A DNA stretch of 64,000 bases from Variovorax sp. OAS795 (GTDB lineage Bacteria; Pseudomonadota; Gammaproteobacteria; Burkholderiales; Burkholderiaceae_C). A model generated the notes under the pieces. It saw only the letters and a program-made list of their open reading frames with translations. It searched no databases and was not told the DNA's origin. How positions within the stretch are numbered: position 1 is the first letter of the stretch; each line of letters starts with the position of its first letter. A program made the position numbers and the translations under genes. This document shows positions 9,982 to 21,004 of the stretch, one piece after another. The stretch covers positions 1,984,001 through 2,048,000 of the forward strand of contig NZ_JBEPOH010000001.1 of the NCBI RefSeq assembly GCF_040546685.1. Reading direction: 5' to 3'.

Positions 9982-10035
9982 TGCCATTCCCGTTGCCGGG
10001 AGCATTCTACGTTTGCATCATCCATGCGATGCAGA

Positions 10036-10362
10036 TCAGGCCTTGCGGCTCTTGGCTTCCTTGCCGGCATCCAGCTCGGCGGTCTTGGCGTCGACGGCTT
10101 CGCGCAGCGCCTTGCCGGGCTTGAAGTGCGGCACCCGTTTTTCGGGGATCTGGACGCTTTCGCCTGAACGCGGATTGCGGCCGATGCGCGGCGGACGCCG
10201 GTTGACCGAGAAGCTGCCGAAGCCGCGGATCTCGATGCGGTGCCCGCGCACCAGCGCGTCGCTCATCGCGTCGAGGATGGTCTTGACGGCGTATTCGGCA
10301 TCGCGGTGCGTCAACTGCGCAAAGCGCGCGGCGAGTTCTTCGACGAGGTCAGAGCGGGTCAT
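10036..10362 (-). CDS. ihfB: Integration host factor beta subunit
   Basis: A 108-residue HU/IHF-fold protein. The start [14 protein letters not shown] and the DNA-bending arm [35 protein letters not shown], including the intercalating Pro in GRNPRSGE, are typical of IHF-beta. With IhfA it bends DNA sharply at specific sites and helps phage integration, replication initiation and sigma-54 promoters. It lies directly after rpsA, the same arrangement as in E. coli, but a strong terminator at 10385-10423 separates them. Alternative: HU, but the sequence and the rpsA-ihfB-lapA-lapB context favour IHF. Confidence 0.95.
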   Translation of the reverse strand: MTRSDLVEELAARFAQLTHRDAEYAVKTILDAMSDALVRGHRIEIRGFGSFSVNRRPPRIGRNPRSGESVQIPEKRVPHFKPGKALREAVDAKTAELDAGKEAKSRKA

Positions 10363-10384
10363 AGGCCAAACGAAAACGTGGACG

Positions 10385-10423
10385 AAAAAAAAGACAGAGC
10401 GGCCCCAGGGCCTGCTCTGTCTT
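10385..10423 (-). terminator. Intrinsic terminator after rpsA
   Basis: On the minus strand, 11 bases past the rpsA stop, lies a long hairpin: arms 10391-10400 (AAGACAGAGC) and 10414-10423 (GCTCTGTCTT), with an inner GGCC/GGCC stem. It runs directly into eight U residues (10392 down to 10385). This is a textbook Rho-independent terminator, so ihfB is probably read from its own promoter or by partial read-through. Confidence 0.9.
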
Positions 10424-10433
10424 CCGGCTCAGC

Positions 10434-12122
10434 TTACTTGCTGTCGTTGTTGTCCAGCTTGGCGCGCAGCAGGGCGCCCAGGCTGGTCGTGCCCGCGTTT
10501 TCGCGTGCCGACTGCTGGCTCAGGTTGGCCATGGCGCCTTGTTCGTCGACCATGTCCTTCTGCTTGATCGACAGCTGGATGTTGCGGGTCTTGCGATCCA
10601 CGTTCACGACGATGGCGGTGACTTCGTCGCCTTCCTTCAGCACGTTGCGTGCATCTTCCACGCGGTCGCGGGAGATTTCGCTGGCGCGCAGGTAGCCGAT
10701 GATGTCTTCGCCGAGGTCGATTTCAGCGCCGCGGGCGTCCACGGTCTTGACCTTGCCGGTCACGATCTGGCCCTTGTCGTTCACCGTGGTGAAGGTGGTG
10801 AACGGGTCGCTGTCCAGCTGCTTGATGCCCAGGCTGATGCGTTCGCGGTCGACGTCCACGGCCAGAACGATGGCTTCGACTTCCTGGCCCTTCTTGTAGT
10901 TGCGAACGGCGGTTTCGCCGGCTTCGTTCCACGAGAGGTCCGAGAGGTGCACGAGGCCGTCGATGCCGGCAGCCAGGCCCACGAACACGCCGAAGTCGGT
11001 GATCGACTTGATCGGGCCCTTGACGCGGTCGCCGCGCTTGGTGTTCTGCGCAAACTCTTGCCAGGGGTTGGCCTTGCACTGCTTCATGCCCAGGCTGATG
11101 CGGCGCTTGTCTTCGTCGATTTCGAGGACCATGACTTCGACTTCATCGCCCAGGGAGACGATCTTGTTCGGAGCGATATTTTTGTTGGTCCAGTCCATTT
11201 CGGAGACGTGCACCAGGCCTTCGATGCCGGGTTCGAGTTCGACGAACGCGCCGTAGTCGGCAATGTTCGTGACCTTGCCGAACAGGCGGGTCGATTGTGG
11301 GTAGCGGCGCGAAACACCCATCCACGGGTCGTCGCCCATTTGCTTCAGACCCAGCGAGACACGGTTCTTCTCGGTGTCGAACTTGAGGATCTTGGCGGTG
11401 ATTTCCTGGCCGGCCTGAACGACTTCGCTCGGGTGGCGGACGCGGCGCCATGCCATGTCGGTGATGTGCAGCAGGCCGTCGATGCCGCCGAGGTCGACGA
11501 ACGCACCGTATTCGGTGATGTTCTTGACCACGCCACGGACCACGGCGCCTTCCTTCAGGGTCTCCATCAGCTTGGCGCGCTCTTCGCCCATGCTGGCTTC
11601 GACCACGGCACGGCGCGACAACACGACGTTGTTGCGCTTGCGGTCGAGCTTGATGACCTTGAATTCCATGGTCTTGTTTTCGTACGGCGTCAGATCCTTG
11701 ATCGGACGCGTATCGATCAGCGAACCCGGCAGGAACGCGCGGATGCCGTTGACGAGCACGGTGAGGCCGCCCTTGACCTTGCCGCTGGTGGTGCCGGTGA
11801 CGAAATCGCCGGATTCCAGTGCCTTCTCGAGCGCGAGCCACGAGGCCAGGCGCTTGGCGGTGTCGCGCGAGAGGATGGTGTCGCCGTAGCCGTTTTCAAC
11901 GCTGCCGATGGCAACGGAAACGAAATCGCCGGCCTGGACTTCGAGTTCGCCCTTGTCGTTCTTGAACTCCTCGATCGGCACGTACGCTTCGGACTTGAGG
12001 CCGGCGTTCACGACGACGTGGTTGTGTTCGACACGCACGACTTCGGCCGTGATGACCTCGCCGGTGCGCATTTCAGAACGCTTCAGGGATTCTTCGAATA
12101 GGTCGGCAAAAGATTCAGACAT
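10434..12122 (-). CDS. rpsA: 30S ribosomal protein S1
   Basis: A 562-residue protein made of six S1/OB-fold repeats, the normal bacterial length. The repeats are visible as recurring [30 protein letters not shown] units (for example [40 protein letters not shown]). S1 binds mRNA leader regions and delivers them to the ribosome. It starts at 12122 and is followed by a strong terminator. The 230 bases upstream (12123-12352) hold no convincing gene and presumably contain the promoter and an autoregulatory leader, though no specific element could be fixed by eye. Confidence 0.97.
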   Translation of the reverse strand: MSESFADLFEESLKRSEMRTGEVITAEVVRVEHNHVVVNAGLKSEAYVPIEEFKNDKGELEVQAGDFVSVAIGSVENGYGDTILSRDTAKRLASWLALEKALESGDFVTGTTSGKVKGGLTVLVNGIRAFLPGSLIDTRPIKDLTPYENKTMEFKVIKLDRKRNNVVLSRRAVVEASMGEERAKLMETLKEGAVVRGVVKNITEYGAFVDLGGIDGLLHITDMAWRRVRHPSEVVQAGQEITAKILKFDTEKNRVSLGLKQMGDDPWMGVSRRYPQSTRLFGKVTNIADYGAFVELEPGIEGLVHVSEMDWTNKNIAPNKIVSLGDEVEVMVLEIDEDKRRISLGMKQCKANPWQEFAQNTKRGDRVKGPIKSITDFGVFVGLAAGIDGLVHLSDLSWNEAGETAVRNYKKGQEVEAIVLAVDVDRERISLGIKQLDSDPFTTFTTVNDKGQIVTGKVKTVDARGAEIDLGEDIIGYLRASEISRDRVEDARNVLKEGDEVTAIVVNVDRKTRNIQLSIKQKDMVDEQGAMANLSQQSARENAGTTSLGALLRAKLDNNDSK

Positions 12123-12352
12123 TTATGGTTCCTTCCGTCAGGCAGGGTTGGCAGGCGCTCATGCGAAATTGCGTGCGGCTGCTGTGGGTCTGGAGACGGC
12201 GGTTTTGTGGGCTGGTGCCCGGTTGGTTGAACAACCAGCAGGCCGGTGCGCTGTCGCGCGAGAGGAGCCTGCCGGAGCGGTATGCGCTGCCCCGGAACCC
12301 GGTTGGCGCGAGCCGTTCAAGCGGACTTGAACGGCTGTAACTTCAAACCAGC

Positions 12353-14365
12353 TCAAGCAAGCTTGAACGGCTGAACTTCCTGCCACCAGTTCAACACCTG
12401 GTCGATCGATTGCTCGATGGACAGCTGAGAGTTGTCGAGATGGCGGGCATCCTGCGCCGGCTTGAGGGGAGCGACGCTGCGGGACGAGTCCCGGGCGTCG
12501 CGCGCTTCCAAGTCGGAGCGAAGACTGTCAAGTGTAGTCGAAATACCCTTTGAAATCAACTGCTTATGCCGGCGTTCCGCCCTCTGCGCGGCACTGGCTG
12601 TCAGGAACACCTTCAGCGCCGCGTCGGGGAAGATCACGGTGCCCATGTCGCGGCCATCGGCCACCAGGCCCGGGAGCCGGCGAAAGCGCTGCTGCAGGGC
12701 CAGGAGCGCCGCGCGCACCGCGGGCAGCGTGGAGACGCGGGAGGCGTCCATGCCGGCGGCTTCGGTGCGGATGTCGTCGCTCACGTCTTCGCCGGCCAGC
12801 AGCACCTTGCCCTCGGCGAAGTGCAGGGGCAGGGCGCTCGCAAGCGCGGCGATCTGCGCCTCGTGCGCCGGATCGGCGCTGAGCCCGGCGCGCCGCATGG
12901 CCAGGCCGGTCACGCGGTAGAGGGAGCCGGAATCCAGGTAGTGGTAGCCGAGCAGGCGGGCCACTTCGGCCGCCAGCGTCCCCTTGCCCGAAGCGGTGGG
13001 GCCGTCGATGCAGATCACCGGGACTTCGACTGCCTCGGCCACCGAGAACAGGGTCTCGAAGTAGTCCGGGAATGTCTTGGCGACGCAGTGGGGTTCGAGA
13101 ATGCGCACCGGCACCCGGGCCGGATTGAACGCCGCAAGCGAAAAGCACATGGCCACGCGGTGGTCGTCGTAGGTGCGGATGCTGGCTGGCCGCCAGCCGG
13201 CCGGGGCGATCGGGTGCACGCGGATGAAATCGGGGCCGGATTCGACCGTGGCGCCGAGCTTTCGCAGCTCATTGGCCATCGCATCGATGCGGTCGGTTTC
13301 CTTGACGCGCCAGCTGGCGATGTTGCGCAGCGTGCTGGGCCCGTCGGCGTACAGCGCCATGACGGCAAGCGTCATGGCGGCATCGGGAATGTGGTTCGCG
13401 TCGAGATCGATGGCCTTGAGCGGCCAGGCGCCGCGGCGCACTTCGAGCCAGTTCGGCCCGCTCTCCACTTCTGCGCCCATTTGCCGGGCTGCGTCGATGA
13501 AGCGGATGTCGCCCTGGATCGAGTCGGCACCCACGCCTTCGATGCGGATACCGTTCTGGCCGCTGGCGCCCGTGGCAATGGCGCCCAGTGCGATGAAATA
13601 GCTGGCCGAGGAGGCGTCGGCCTCGACGTGGATGTCGCCCGGCGAGCGGTAGGCACTGCCGGCGGGGATGGTGAAGCGCTCCCAGCCGTCGCGCCGCACC
13701 GTGATGCCGAAGCGCGCGAGCAGGTTCAGCGTGATCTCGATGTAGGGCTTGGAGATGAGCTCGCCGACCACCTCGATGACGATGTCCTTGCGGGCTGCCA
13801 GCGGCAGTGCCAAAAGGAGGGCCGTCAAGAACTGGCTCGACACGTCGCCGCGCACGCGGATGGGGGCGTCGAGCGCCAGCGCGCCGTGGTCGACCGGCCG
13901 GATGCGCAGCGGCGGGTAGCCGGGGTTGCCGAGATAGTCGATCTGGCAGCCGAGCTGGGTCAGCGCGTCGACGAGATCGCCGATCGGCCGCTCGTGCATG
14001 CGCGGCACGCCGCTCAGTTCGAATTCGCCGCCGAGCAGCGACAGGGCCGCGGTCAGCGGCCGCATGGCGGTGCCGGCATTGCCGAGGAAGAGCGGCAGCA
14101 GCGGGCCGCCGGGCTTCAATGCGCCACCCATGCCGGTGATGTGCAGCGTGCTGCCCACCGCGTCGATGCCGCAGCCGAGCGCGCGCAGCGCGTCGAGCAT
14201 CACGCGGGTGTCGTCGGAATCGAGCAGGTCGTGGATGGTGGTGGTGCCGCTGGCCAGCGCCGCCAGCAGCAGCACGCGGTTCGAGATGCTCTTGGAGCCG
14301 GGCAGCCGCACGGTGCCTGAAGCCGCCGCGAGCGGGGGAATGTCCAGGAAATCCGTCGAGAACAT
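12353..14365 (-). CDS. aroA-cmk: AroA-Cmk fusion: EPSP synthase plus cytidylate kinase
   Basis: A single 670-residue frame. Residues 1 to about 440 are 5-enolpyruvylshikimate-3-phosphate synthase ([22 protein letters not shown] substrate loop, [13 protein letters not shown], and the C-terminal [14 protein letters not shown]). From about residue 450 it continues without a stop into cytidylate kinase, with the P-loop [15 protein letters not shown] and the NMP-binding [11 protein letters not shown]. AroA makes the chorismate precursor; Cmk phosphorylates CMP and dCMP. The start at 14365 lies one base after the tyrA stop. I recall this bifunctional arrangement from Comamonadaceae genomes; elsewhere the two genes are adjacent but separate. 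The order cmk-rpsA is conserved. Confidence 0.93.
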   Translation of the reverse strand: MFSTDFLDIPPLAAASGTVRLPGSKSISNRVLLLAALASGTTTIHDLLDSDDTRVMLDALRALGCGIDAVGSTLHITGMGGALKPGGPLLPLFLGNAGTAMRPLTAALSLLGGEFELSGVPRMHERPIGDLVDALTQLGCQIDYLGNPGYPPLRIRPVDHGALALDAPIRVRGDVSSQFLTALLLALPLAARKDIVIEVVGELISKPYIEITLNLLARFGITVRRDGWERFTIPAGSAYRSPGDIHVEADASSASYFIALGAIATGASGQNGIRIEGVGADSIQGDIRFIDAARQMGAEVESGPNWLEVRRGAWPLKAIDLDANHIPDAAMTLAVMALYADGPSTLRNIASWRVKETDRIDAMANELRKLGATVESGPDFIRVHPIAPAGWRPASIRTYDDHRVAMCFSLAAFNPARVPVRILEPHCVAKTFPDYFETLFSVAEAVEVPVICIDGPTASGKGTLAAEVARLLGYHYLDSGSLYRVTGLAMRRAGLSADPAHEAQIAALASALPLHFAEGKVLLAGEDVSDDIRTEAAGMDASRVSTLPAVRAALLALQQRFRRLPGLVADGRDMGTVIFPDAALKVFLTASAAQRAERRHKQLISKGISTTLDSLRSDLEARDARDSSRSVAPLKPAQDARHLDNSQLSIEQSIDQVLNWWQEVQPFKLA

Positions 14366-14366
14366 G

Positions 14367-15248
14367 TCAGGAGTCCTGCGTGGCGTCGGTATTGGGCTGC
14401 CAGCCGGCGCGCACCTTGCTGGCGGCGGCAATCGCATGCTCCAGCGCCTGCGTGTCGGTGGCCGCCATCAGGGCCTCGAGCTCCAGCAGGGCCTGCCGGA
14501 AGGCCTGCGATTGCCGCAGCACCTGCTCGCGATTGGCGAGCAGCACGTCGCGCCACATCACCGGGTCGCTGGCCGCAATGCGCGAGAAATCGCGGAAGCC
14601 CGGGCCGGCAAGGCCCAGGAACCGGTCGCCCTGCGGCTGCGCGACCAGGGCGTTGATGTAAGCGAAGGCCAGCAGGTGCGGCAGGTGGCTCACGGCCGCG
14701 AAGGCGCTGTCGTGTTCCTCGTGCGTCATGGTGACCACGTGGGCGCCGATGCCGCTCCACACCTGCGAGGCGCGCTGCACGTTGGAGCGCAGCGTGGCCT
14801 TGACGGGGGTCAGCACGACCTTGCGGCCGGTGTAGAGCGACGCGTCGGCGTGCTCGATGCCCGACACCTCCTTGCCGGCGATCGGGTGGGCCGGAACGAA
14901 ATGGGAGAACTGGTCCTGCAGGCCGCTGCGCGCGGCTTCGATCACGTCGCCCTTGGTCGAACCGACGTCCATCACCAGCGTGTCGCTGGCAATGCCGTGG
15001 CGAATCGCCTTGAAGGTGGCTTCCGAGGCGGCCACCGGCACCGCCAGCAGCACCAGGTCGGACCCCGAGACCGCCAGCAGCGCGGAAGGCGCCACCACGT
15101 CGATCACGCCCAGCTGGCGCGCCCGCTCGGTGGTGGAAGGCGACTTGCTGTAGCCGACCACGCGTTTCACCAGCCTGGCGCGCTTGAGCGCCAGCGCGAA
15201 GGAGCCGCCCATGAGGCCGCAGCCGATCAATCCCAATTGCTCGAACAT
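14367..15248 (-). CDS. tyrA: Prephenate dehydrogenase
   Basis: A 293-residue enzyme. The N-terminal Rossmann fold shows [18 protein letters not shown] (residues 6-23). The substrate region includes [27 protein letters not shown] and the [20 protein letters not shown] helix. It oxidises prephenate (or arogenate) to the tyrosine precursor with NAD(P)+. The start at 15248 gives the complete Rossmann motif; a longer upstream extension is out-of-phase pheA sequence. It sits between pheA (17-base gap) and the aroA-cmk fusion (1-base gap). Confidence 0.94.
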   Translation of the reverse strand: MFEQLGLIGCGLMGGSFALALKRARLVKRVVGYSKSPSTTERARQLGVIDVVAPSALLAVSGSDLVLLAVPVAASEATFKAIRHGIASDTLVMDVGSTKGDVIEAARSGLQDQFSHFVPAHPIAGKEVSGIEHADASLYTGRKVVLTPVKATLRSNVQRASQVWSGIGAHVVTMTHEEHDSAFAAVSHLPHLLAFAYINALVAQPQGDRFLGLAGPGFRDFSRIAASDPVMWRDVLLANREQVLRQSQAFRQALLELEALMAATDTQALEHAIAAASKVRAGWQPNTDATQDS

Positions 15249-15265
15249 GGTGCTTCCTGTCCGGC

Positions 15266-16387
15266 TCAGGCTTTGACGGGGTAGGCGCCAAGCACCTTGT
15301 AGAACGCGCAGAGGCCCCGCAGCTCGGCCAGGGCCGCAGCCACGTTGGGCTGCGAGGGGTGCCCGTCCAGGTCGATGTAGAAGTAGTACTCCCACTGGCC
15401 GGTGCGCGCGGGCCGCGACTCGAATCGGGTCATCGAGACGTTGTTGACCTTCAGCGGCACCAGCAGGTCGTGCACGGCGCCGGGGCGGTTGGGCACGGAG
15501 ACGATCAGGCTCGTGCAATCGCGTCCGGAGGCCGGCGGCATGGCCAGCGTCTGGGGCAGGCAGATGACCGAGAAACGGGTGCGGTTGTAGGAGTCGTCCT
15601 GGATGGCATGCGCCACGATGTGCAGCCCGAAGCGGGTGGCGGCGCGTTCGCCGGCCAGCCCGGCCCAGGCCGGGTTGGTGGCCGCGAGCCGCGCGCCTTC
15701 GGCATTGCTCGAGACGGCGCGCCGCTCGGCGTTGGGCAGGTGCTTCGACAGCCAGGTCTGGCATTGGGCCAGCGCCTGCGGGTGGGCGAGCACCGCCTCG
15801 ATGCCTTCGAGCGTGTTGCTGCTGCGCAGCAGATGGTGGCGCACCAGGAGGCTGACTTCGCCGACCACATGGGTGGGCGAATGCAGGAACAGGTCGAGCG
15901 AACGCGTCACCACGCCTTCGGTGGAGTTTTCGACGCCCACCACACCGTACTGGGCGCTGCCCGCCGCCGTGGCGTGGAACACCTCGTCGAAGCTGGCGCA
16001 GTAGATCAGGTCGGCGGCACCGCCGAAATATTCGATGGCCGCCTGTTCGCAGAAGGTGCCCTCAGGGCCCAGCACGGCGACGCGCTGGGGCGATTCGAGC
16101 GCCAGGCAGGCCGACATGATTTCGCGCCAGATGGCCGCCACATGCAGGTCCTTGAGCGGACCCGCATTGCTCTTTTGCATCTTCTCGATGACCTGGGCCA
16201 CGCGGTCGGGGCGGAAGAACGGGGTGCCTTCGCGCTTCTTGACCTCGCCGACCAGCTCCGCCACATGGGCCCGCTCATTGAGCAGGCTGAGCAGTCGCTG
16301 GTCGAGCGAATCGATCTGCACGCGCAGACCGGAAAGGCTTTCGGAGTTGTCGGGAGTAGAGGGCGGTGTTGGAGCGGAGGCGGTCAT
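15266..16387 (-). CDS. pheA: Chorismate mutase / prephenate dehydratase (P-protein)
   Basis: A 373-residue bifunctional enzyme. Residues about 20-105 are an AroQ-type chorismate mutase (LRVQIDSLDQRLLSLLNERA). Residues about 110-285 are prephenate dehydratase (VAVLGPEGTFCEQAAIEYFG and the catalytic NRTRFSVI-type segment). The C-terminus is an ACT domain for phenylalanine feedback (SLIVSVPNRPGAVHDLLVPL and ESRPARTGQWEYYFYID). It converts chorismate to phenylpyruvate. It lies between serC and tyrA in one minus-strand operon. Confidence 0.95.
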   Translation of the reverse strand: MTASAPTPPSTPDNSESLSGLRVQIDSLDQRLLSLLNERAHVAELVGEVKKREGTPFFRPDRVAQVIEKMQKSNAGPLKDLHVAAIWREIMSACLALESPQRVAVLGPEGTFCEQAAIEYFGGAADLIYCASFDEVFHATAAGSAQYGVVGVENSTEGVVTRSLDLFLHSPTHVVGEVSLLVRHHLLRSSNTLEGIEAVLAHPQALAQCQTWLSKHLPNAERRAVSSNAEGARLAATNPAWAGLAGERAATRFGLHIVAHAIQDDSYNRTRFSVICLPQTLAMPPASGRDCTSLIVSVPNRPGAVHDLLVPLKVNNVSMTRFESRPARTGQWEYYFYIDLDGHPSQPNVAAALAELRGLCAFYKVLGAYPVKA

Positions 16388-16411
16388 CGGTGCGAGCAGC
16401 TGGGCATGCGC

Positions 16412-17545
16412 CTAGGCATGCGATCGCTCGAATTCTCGCATGTAGCCCACAAGTGCCTGTACGCCTTCCAGCGGCATGGCGTTGTAGATGCTCGCGCGCA
16501 TGCCGCCGACCGACTTGTGGCCCTTGAGCTGCAGCAGCCCGGCCTCGCGTGCGCCGGCCAGGAAGGCGTCGTTCCGGGACTCGTCCTCGAGGAAGAACGG
16601 CACGTTCATGCGGGATCGGCAGGCTGGGTCGATCCTGTTGGCGTAGAACGACGATGCGTCGATGAAGTCGTACAGCAGCCTGGCCTTGGCGATGTTGCGC
16701 TGCTCCATGGCGGCCACGCCGGTGAGCGTGCCTTCGGTCTGCTGCAGCAGCCACTGGAACGTGAGTCCTGCGATGTAGATGCCCCAGGTCGGCGGGGTGT
16801 TGTACATCGACTGGTTGTCGGCAACGATCTTGTAGTTGAAAGCGCTCGGGCAGATCTCGAGCGCATGGCCGAGCAGGTCGTCGCGCACGATCACGAGCGT
16901 GAGCCCGGCCGGGCCGAGGTTCTTCTGCGCCCCGCCGAATGCGAGGCCGACGCGGCGCCAGTCGATGCTGCGCGAAGCCACGTGCGAGGAAAAGTCGATG
17001 ACCAGCGGCGCCTTGCTGCCGAGGGCGGCAAGGTCGGGCAGTTGCTGGAACTCGATGCCGTTGATGGTTTCGTTGGTGCACAGGTGCACATACGAGGCGT
17101 CTTGCGTGAGCCGCCAGGTCGACGGGTCGGGCAAGCGCGTGTGGTGGTCGGCCGCGTTGCTGGCCGCGATGTTCGCCGTGCAGTAGCGCTGCGCTTCCTT
17201 CTGGGACTTGATGCTCCAGCTGCCGGTGATGACGAAATCGGCGGATTTTCCGCGCGACAGGTTCATCGGCACGATGGCGTTTTCGCCGAGCCCGCCACCC
17301 TGCATGAAGAGGATGTGGAAGTGATCGGGCACCGCGAGCAGCGTGCGGATGTCGGCTTCGGCCTGGGTGCAGATGGCGCCGAACTCCTTGCCGCGATGGC
17401 TCATCTCCATCACGCTCATTCCGCTGCCCTGCCAGTCGAGCATGTCGGAGGCGGCGCGTTGCAGCACCGCCTCCGGCATGGCGGCCGGACCTGCGGAAAA
17501 GTTGTACGGGCGCGTGCCGGCTGGCTGGGGCTGCTGCTGTGTCAC
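16412..17545 (-). CDS. serC: Phosphoserine aminotransferase
   Basis: A 377-residue PLP enzyme. The N-terminal [18 protein letters not shown] and the [16 protein letters not shown] region are characteristic, and [15 protein letters not shown] then [15 protein letters not shown] contains the PLP-binding Lys in AGGAQKN-like context. It converts 3-phosphohydroxypyruvate to phosphoserine (serine synthesis) and also serves pyridoxal-phosphate synthesis. The best start is the GTG at 17545, one base after the stop of the DUF2059 gene; the extension to 17620 is that gene's frame-shifted sequence. Operon with gyrA and pheA. Confidence 0.94.
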   Translation of the reverse strand: MTQQQPQPAGTRPYNFSAGPAAMPEAVLQRAASDMLDWQGSGMSVMEMSHRGKEFGAICTQAEADIRTLLAVPDHFHILFMQGGGLGENAIVPMNLSRGKSADFVITGSWSIKSQKEAQRYCTANIAASNAADHHTRLPDPSTWRLTQDASYVHLCTNETINGIEFQQLPDLAALGSKAPLVIDFSSHVASRSIDWRRVGLAFGGAQKNLGPAGLTLVIVRDDLLGHALEICPSAFNYKIVADNQSMYNTPPTWGIYIAGLTFQWLLQQTEGTLTGVAAMEQRNIAKARLLYDFIDASSFYANRIDPACRSRMNVPFFLEDESRNDAFLAGAREAGLLQLKGHKSVGGMRASIYNAMPLEGVQALVGYMREFERSHA

Positions 17546-17546
17546 G

Positions 17547-18137
17547 TCACTTCTTGGCGGGAGCCTTGGCCGGGGCCTTGGCGGGAGCGGCACCTTGCTG
17601 CGCGCCGCCGGTGGGAGCACCCAACGCCTTGGCCACGTTTTCGTCGAGCGCGCGCATCTTGGGTTCGATGGTGCCGCGCGTTTCGGCCACGAGCTTTTCG
17701 GTCAGGGCGGTCTGCATCTTGGGATTCAGGTCCTGGTACTTCTTGCTGAGGGGCGAGTTGATCCAGGCCAGCAGCTGCTTGAGTTCTTCTTCGCTGAAGT
17801 TCTGCTCGAGCAGCGGCGTGAGGGCGCCGGGTGCCAGCTGCACGGCCTTGTCGCGCACGATCGGGTAGGCGTCGTCGAAATACTTCTTGAGCTCGGCGTC
17901 GGCAGCCTTGGCGGCCGATTCGCGCTTGGCTTCGGGCACCTGCGATTGCAGGTACTGCGAACCCGCCTGCGCGATGGGTGCGCTCGACTGCTCGACCAGG
18001 CCGCGGGCCAGGGATTCGATGCCGGGGCGTTGCACGTCCACGAACTGCTTGATAAGCGCGGCCTTGTCCTGCGCCATGGCGGCCATCGAGCTGCCAGCCA
18101 GGGCGACAGTCAGAAGTGCGAGCTTGAATTTTTTCAC
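17547..18137 (-). CDS. DUF2059 family periplasmic protein
   Basis: A 196-residue protein with an N-terminal signal peptide ([21 protein letters not shown], cleavage near residue 23). It then has an all-helical domain of the DUF2059 type with the motif [26 protein letters not shown], and a Lys/Ala/Pro-rich C-terminal tail. Molecular function is unknown. Its ATG overlaps the gyrA stop (ATGA), and serC starts one base after its own stop, a gyrA-DUF2059-serC order I associate with Burkholderiales. Confidence 0.88.
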   Translation of the reverse strand: MKKFKLALLTVALAGSSMAAMAQDKAALIKQFVDVQRPGIESLARGLVEQSSAPIAQAGSQYLQSQVPEAKRESAAKAADAELKKYFDDAYPIVRDKAVQLAPGALTPLLEQNFSEEELKQLLAWINSPLSKKYQDLNPKMQTALTEKLVAETRGTIEPKMRALDENVAKALGAPTGGAQQGAAPAKAPAKAPAKK

Positions 18138-20779
18138 TGAGGGTTCTCCGTTGAAGATGTGGAAGTATCGTCCGCGCCTGGCTCGATCTCGCCGTTGGCG
18201 TCGTTTTCGACAATACGCTGTAGCCCGCTGAGTTTGGCGCCTTCGTCGAGCCCGATCAGCGTTACGCCTTGCGTAGCGCGACCTAGTTCACGAATCTCGG
18301 CAACCCGGGTGCGCACCAGCACGCCCTTGTCGGTGATGAGCATGATCTCATCGTCCGCATGCACGAGGGTGGCGGCAACGACCTTGCCGTTGCGCTCGCT
18401 CTGTTGAATCGCAATCATGCCTTTGGTTCCCCGGCCATGACGCGTGTACTCGGTAATGCTTGTGCGCTTTCCGTAACCATTTTCGGTGGCGGTGAGCACG
18501 CTTTGCTGCTCGTCCTCGGCCACCAGCATGGCGATCACGCCTTGTCCGGGGTCCAGCGACATGCCGCGCACGCCGCGTGCATTGCGCCCCAGCGGGCGCA
18601 CGTCTTCCTCGTCGAAGCGCACCGCCTTGCCGCCGTCGCTGAACAGCATCACGTCGTGCTTGCCGTCGGTGAGGGCTGCGCCGATGAGGTAGTCGCCCTC
18701 ATCGAGATTCACCGCGATGATGCCGCCCTTGCGGGGGTTGTTGAATTCGTCGAGCGTGGTCTTCTTGACCGTTCCCATGGAGGTGGCCATGAACACGTAC
18801 TGGTCGGCCGGGAAGTTGCGCTTCTCGCCGGTGAGGGCGAGCGCGACGTTGATCTTCTCGCCTTCCTGCAGCGGGAACATGTTGACGATCGGGCGGCCGC
18901 GCGAACCGCGGGAACCCGCGGGCACTTCCCACACCTTGAGCCAGTAGAGCCGGCCGCGGTTGGAGAAGCACAGGATGTAGTCGTGCGTATTGGCAATGAA
19001 GAGCTGGTCGATCCAGTCGTCTTCCTTCGTCACGGTGGCCTGCTTGCCGCGCCCGCCGCGCTTTTGCGCCCGGTATTCGTTCAGCGGCTGGCTCTTGATA
19101 TAGCCGCTGTGCGACAGCGTCACCACCATGTCGGTCGGCGTGATCAGGTCTTCGGTCGAGAGGTCGAAGGCGCTGTGCTCGACCAGGCTGCGGCGCGCGC
19201 CGAGCTTGGACTGGCCGAACTCGTGCTTGATGGTGCCGAGTTCGTCGCCGATGATGACCGAGACCCGCTCGGGCTTGGCCAGGATGTCGAGCAGGTCGTC
19301 GATCTCGGCCATGACCTCCTTGTACTCCGCAACGATCTTGTCCTGTTCCAGGCCGGTGAGGCGCTGCAGGCGCATCTGCAGGATTTCCTGGGCCTGGGTT
19401 TCCGAGAGGCGATAGAGGCCGTCCGAACCCATGCCGAATTCGCGCTCCAGGCCCTCGGGGCGGTAGTCGTCGGCGTTGACCACGCCGCCATCGGCGCGCG
19501 AACGCGTGAGCATTTCGCGCACCAGCTTGCTGTCCCAGCTGCGGGTCATCAGCTCGGCCTTGGCCACGGGCGGCGTCGGGGCATTGCGGATGATCGAGAT
19601 GAAGTCGTCGATATTGGCCAGCGCCACTGCCAGGCCTTCGAGCACGTGGCCGCGTTCGCGCGCCTTGCGCAGCGTGAAGACGGTGCGGCGCGTCACCACT
19701 TCGCGGCGGTGCTGCAGGAAGACCTCGATCAGGTCCTTCAGGTTGCACAGCTTGGGCTGGCCGTCGACCAGCGCCACCATGTTGATGCCGAAGGTGTCCT
19801 GCAGCTGCGTCTGCTTGTAGAGGTTGTTGAGCACCACCTCGGGCACTTCGCCGCGCTTGAGCTCGATCACCAGGCGCATGCCCGACTTGTCGGACTCGTC
19901 CTGGATGTGGCTGATGCCCTCGATCTTCTTCTCGTGCACCAGCTCGGCCATGCGCTCCTGCAGCGTCTTCTTGTTGACCTGGTAGGGAAGCTCGTCGACG
20001 ATGATCGCCTGGCGCTGGCCGCGGTCGATGTCCTCGAAGTGGCACTTGGCGCGCATGACGACCTTGCCCCGGCCCGTGCGGTAGCCGTCCCGGACGCCAT
20101 TGATGCCGTAGATGATGCCGGCGGTGGGGAAGTCGGGCGCCGGAATGATTTCCATCAGCTCGTCGATGGAGGCCTGCGGATTGCGCAGCAGGTGCAGGCA
20201 GGCGTCCACCACTTCATTGAGATTGTGCGGCGGAATATTGGTGGCCATGCCCACCGCAATACCGCCGGAGCCATTCACCAGCAAATTCGGCAGCTTGCTC
20301 GGCAAAACCTTGGGTTCTTTTTCCGAGCCGTCGTAATTGTCCTGAAAATCGACAGTTTCCTTGTCGATATCGCCCAGCATTTCATGTGCAATTTTGGCGA
20401 GGCGGATTTCCGTATACCGCATTGCGGCCGCGTTGTCGCCGTCGACCGAGCCGAAGTTGCCCTGGCCGTCGACCAGCATATGGCGCATGGAAAAGTCCTG
20501 CGCCAGACGCACGATGGTGTCGTAGACCGACTGGTCGCCGTGCGGGTGGTACTTGCCGATCACGTCGCCCACGATGCGGGCGGACTTCTTGTAGGCCCGG
20601 TTCCAGTCGTTGTTGAGCTCGTGCATGGCAAACAGCACGCGCCGGTGCACAGGCTTGAGGCCGTCGCGCGCATCGGGAAGCGCCCGGCCCACGATCACGC
20701 TCATGGCGTAATCGAGATAGCTGCTGCGCATTTCCTCTTCGAGACTGATGGGCAGGGTTTCTTTGGCGAAGGAGGTCAT
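18134..20779 (-). CDS. gyrA: DNA gyrase subunit A
   Basis: An 881-residue protein with the full GyrA layout: winged-helix cleavage domain with catalytic Tyr122 (AMRYTEIRL), coiled-coil, and a C-terminal six-bladed beta-pinwheel beginning with the GyrA-box QKRGGRGKQ near residue 570. With GyrB it introduces negative supercoils. The quinolone-determining stretch reads [13 protein letters not shown], so the residue equivalent to E. coli Ser83 is Gln83, while Asp87 is kept. It starts at 20779, divergent from ompA. Confidence 0.97.
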   Translation of the reverse strand: MTSFAKETLPISLEEEMRSSYLDYAMSVIVGRALPDARDGLKPVHRRVLFAMHELNNDWNRAYKKSARIVGDVIGKYHPHGDQSVYDTIVRLAQDFSMRHMLVDGQGNFGSVDGDNAAAMRYTEIRLAKIAHEMLGDIDKETVDFQDNYDGSEKEPKVLPSKLPNLLVNGSGGIAVGMATNIPPHNLNEVVDACLHLLRNPQASIDELMEIIPAPDFPTAGIIYGINGVRDGYRTGRGKVVMRAKCHFEDIDRGQRQAIIVDELPYQVNKKTLQERMAELVHEKKIEGISHIQDESDKSGMRLVIELKRGEVPEVVLNNLYKQTQLQDTFGINMVALVDGQPKLCNLKDLIEVFLQHRREVVTRRTVFTLRKARERGHVLEGLAVALANIDDFISIIRNAPTPPVAKAELMTRSWDSKLVREMLTRSRADGGVVNADDYRPEGLEREFGMGSDGLYRLSETQAQEILQMRLQRLTGLEQDKIVAEYKEVMAEIDDLLDILAKPERVSVIIGDELGTIKHEFGQSKLGARRSLVEHSAFDLSTEDLITPTDMVVTLSHSGYIKSQPLNEYRAQKRGGRGKQATVTKEDDWIDQLFIANTHDYILCFSNRGRLYWLKVWEVPAGSRGSRGRPIVNMFPLQEGEKINVALALTGEKRNFPADQYVFMATSMGTVKKTTLDEFNNPRKGGIIAVNLDEGDYLIGAALTDGKHDVMLFSDGGKAVRFDEEDVRPLGRNARGVRGMSLDPGQGVIAMLVAEDEQQSVLTATENGYGKRTSITEYTRHGRGTKGMIAIQQSERNGKVVAATLVHADDEIMLITDKGVLVRTRVAEIRELGRATQGVTLIGLDEGAKLSGLQRIVENDANGEIEPGADDTSTSSTENPQ

Positions 20780-21004
20780 TGAGCGAGAGGCTGGCGGCAG
20801 GAAGGCGAAATTTTACGCTGTGAGGGGTGTCGCACCGCCGCAACACAAGGCGGCTATTCCGCCTCAGTCCTACGCTTCCGGGCCGTCCAGCGGCCTGTTT
20901 GCCAAAGACCCTATGGCACAATCGCCTCAACGTTTTGGGTGGTGGTCACTTAAAGCGTCCTTGATTCGCAGCGCGGCTGCGGCTTTTTCCCCAAGAGGAG
21001 AACC
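20780..21004. promoter_or_regulatory. Divergent gyrA / ompA intergenic region with leader hairpin
   Basis: These 225 bases separate two outward-reading genes and must hold both promoters; no sigma-70 boxes could be assigned with confidence. Close to ompA lies a hairpin with arms 20967-20972 (CGCAGC) and 20976-20981 (GCTGCG), followed by GC and five T residues. Then comes a strong ribosome-binding site (AGAGGAGA) six bases before the ompA ATG. The hairpin would sit in the ompA 5' leader and could act as an attenuator or an mRNA stabiliser. Confidence 0.55.

Noticed and set aside
18359..20782. 807-codon plus-strand frame opposite gyrA
   Set aside because: Antisense to a fully conserved gyrA; His/Val/Ala-rich sequence without domains.
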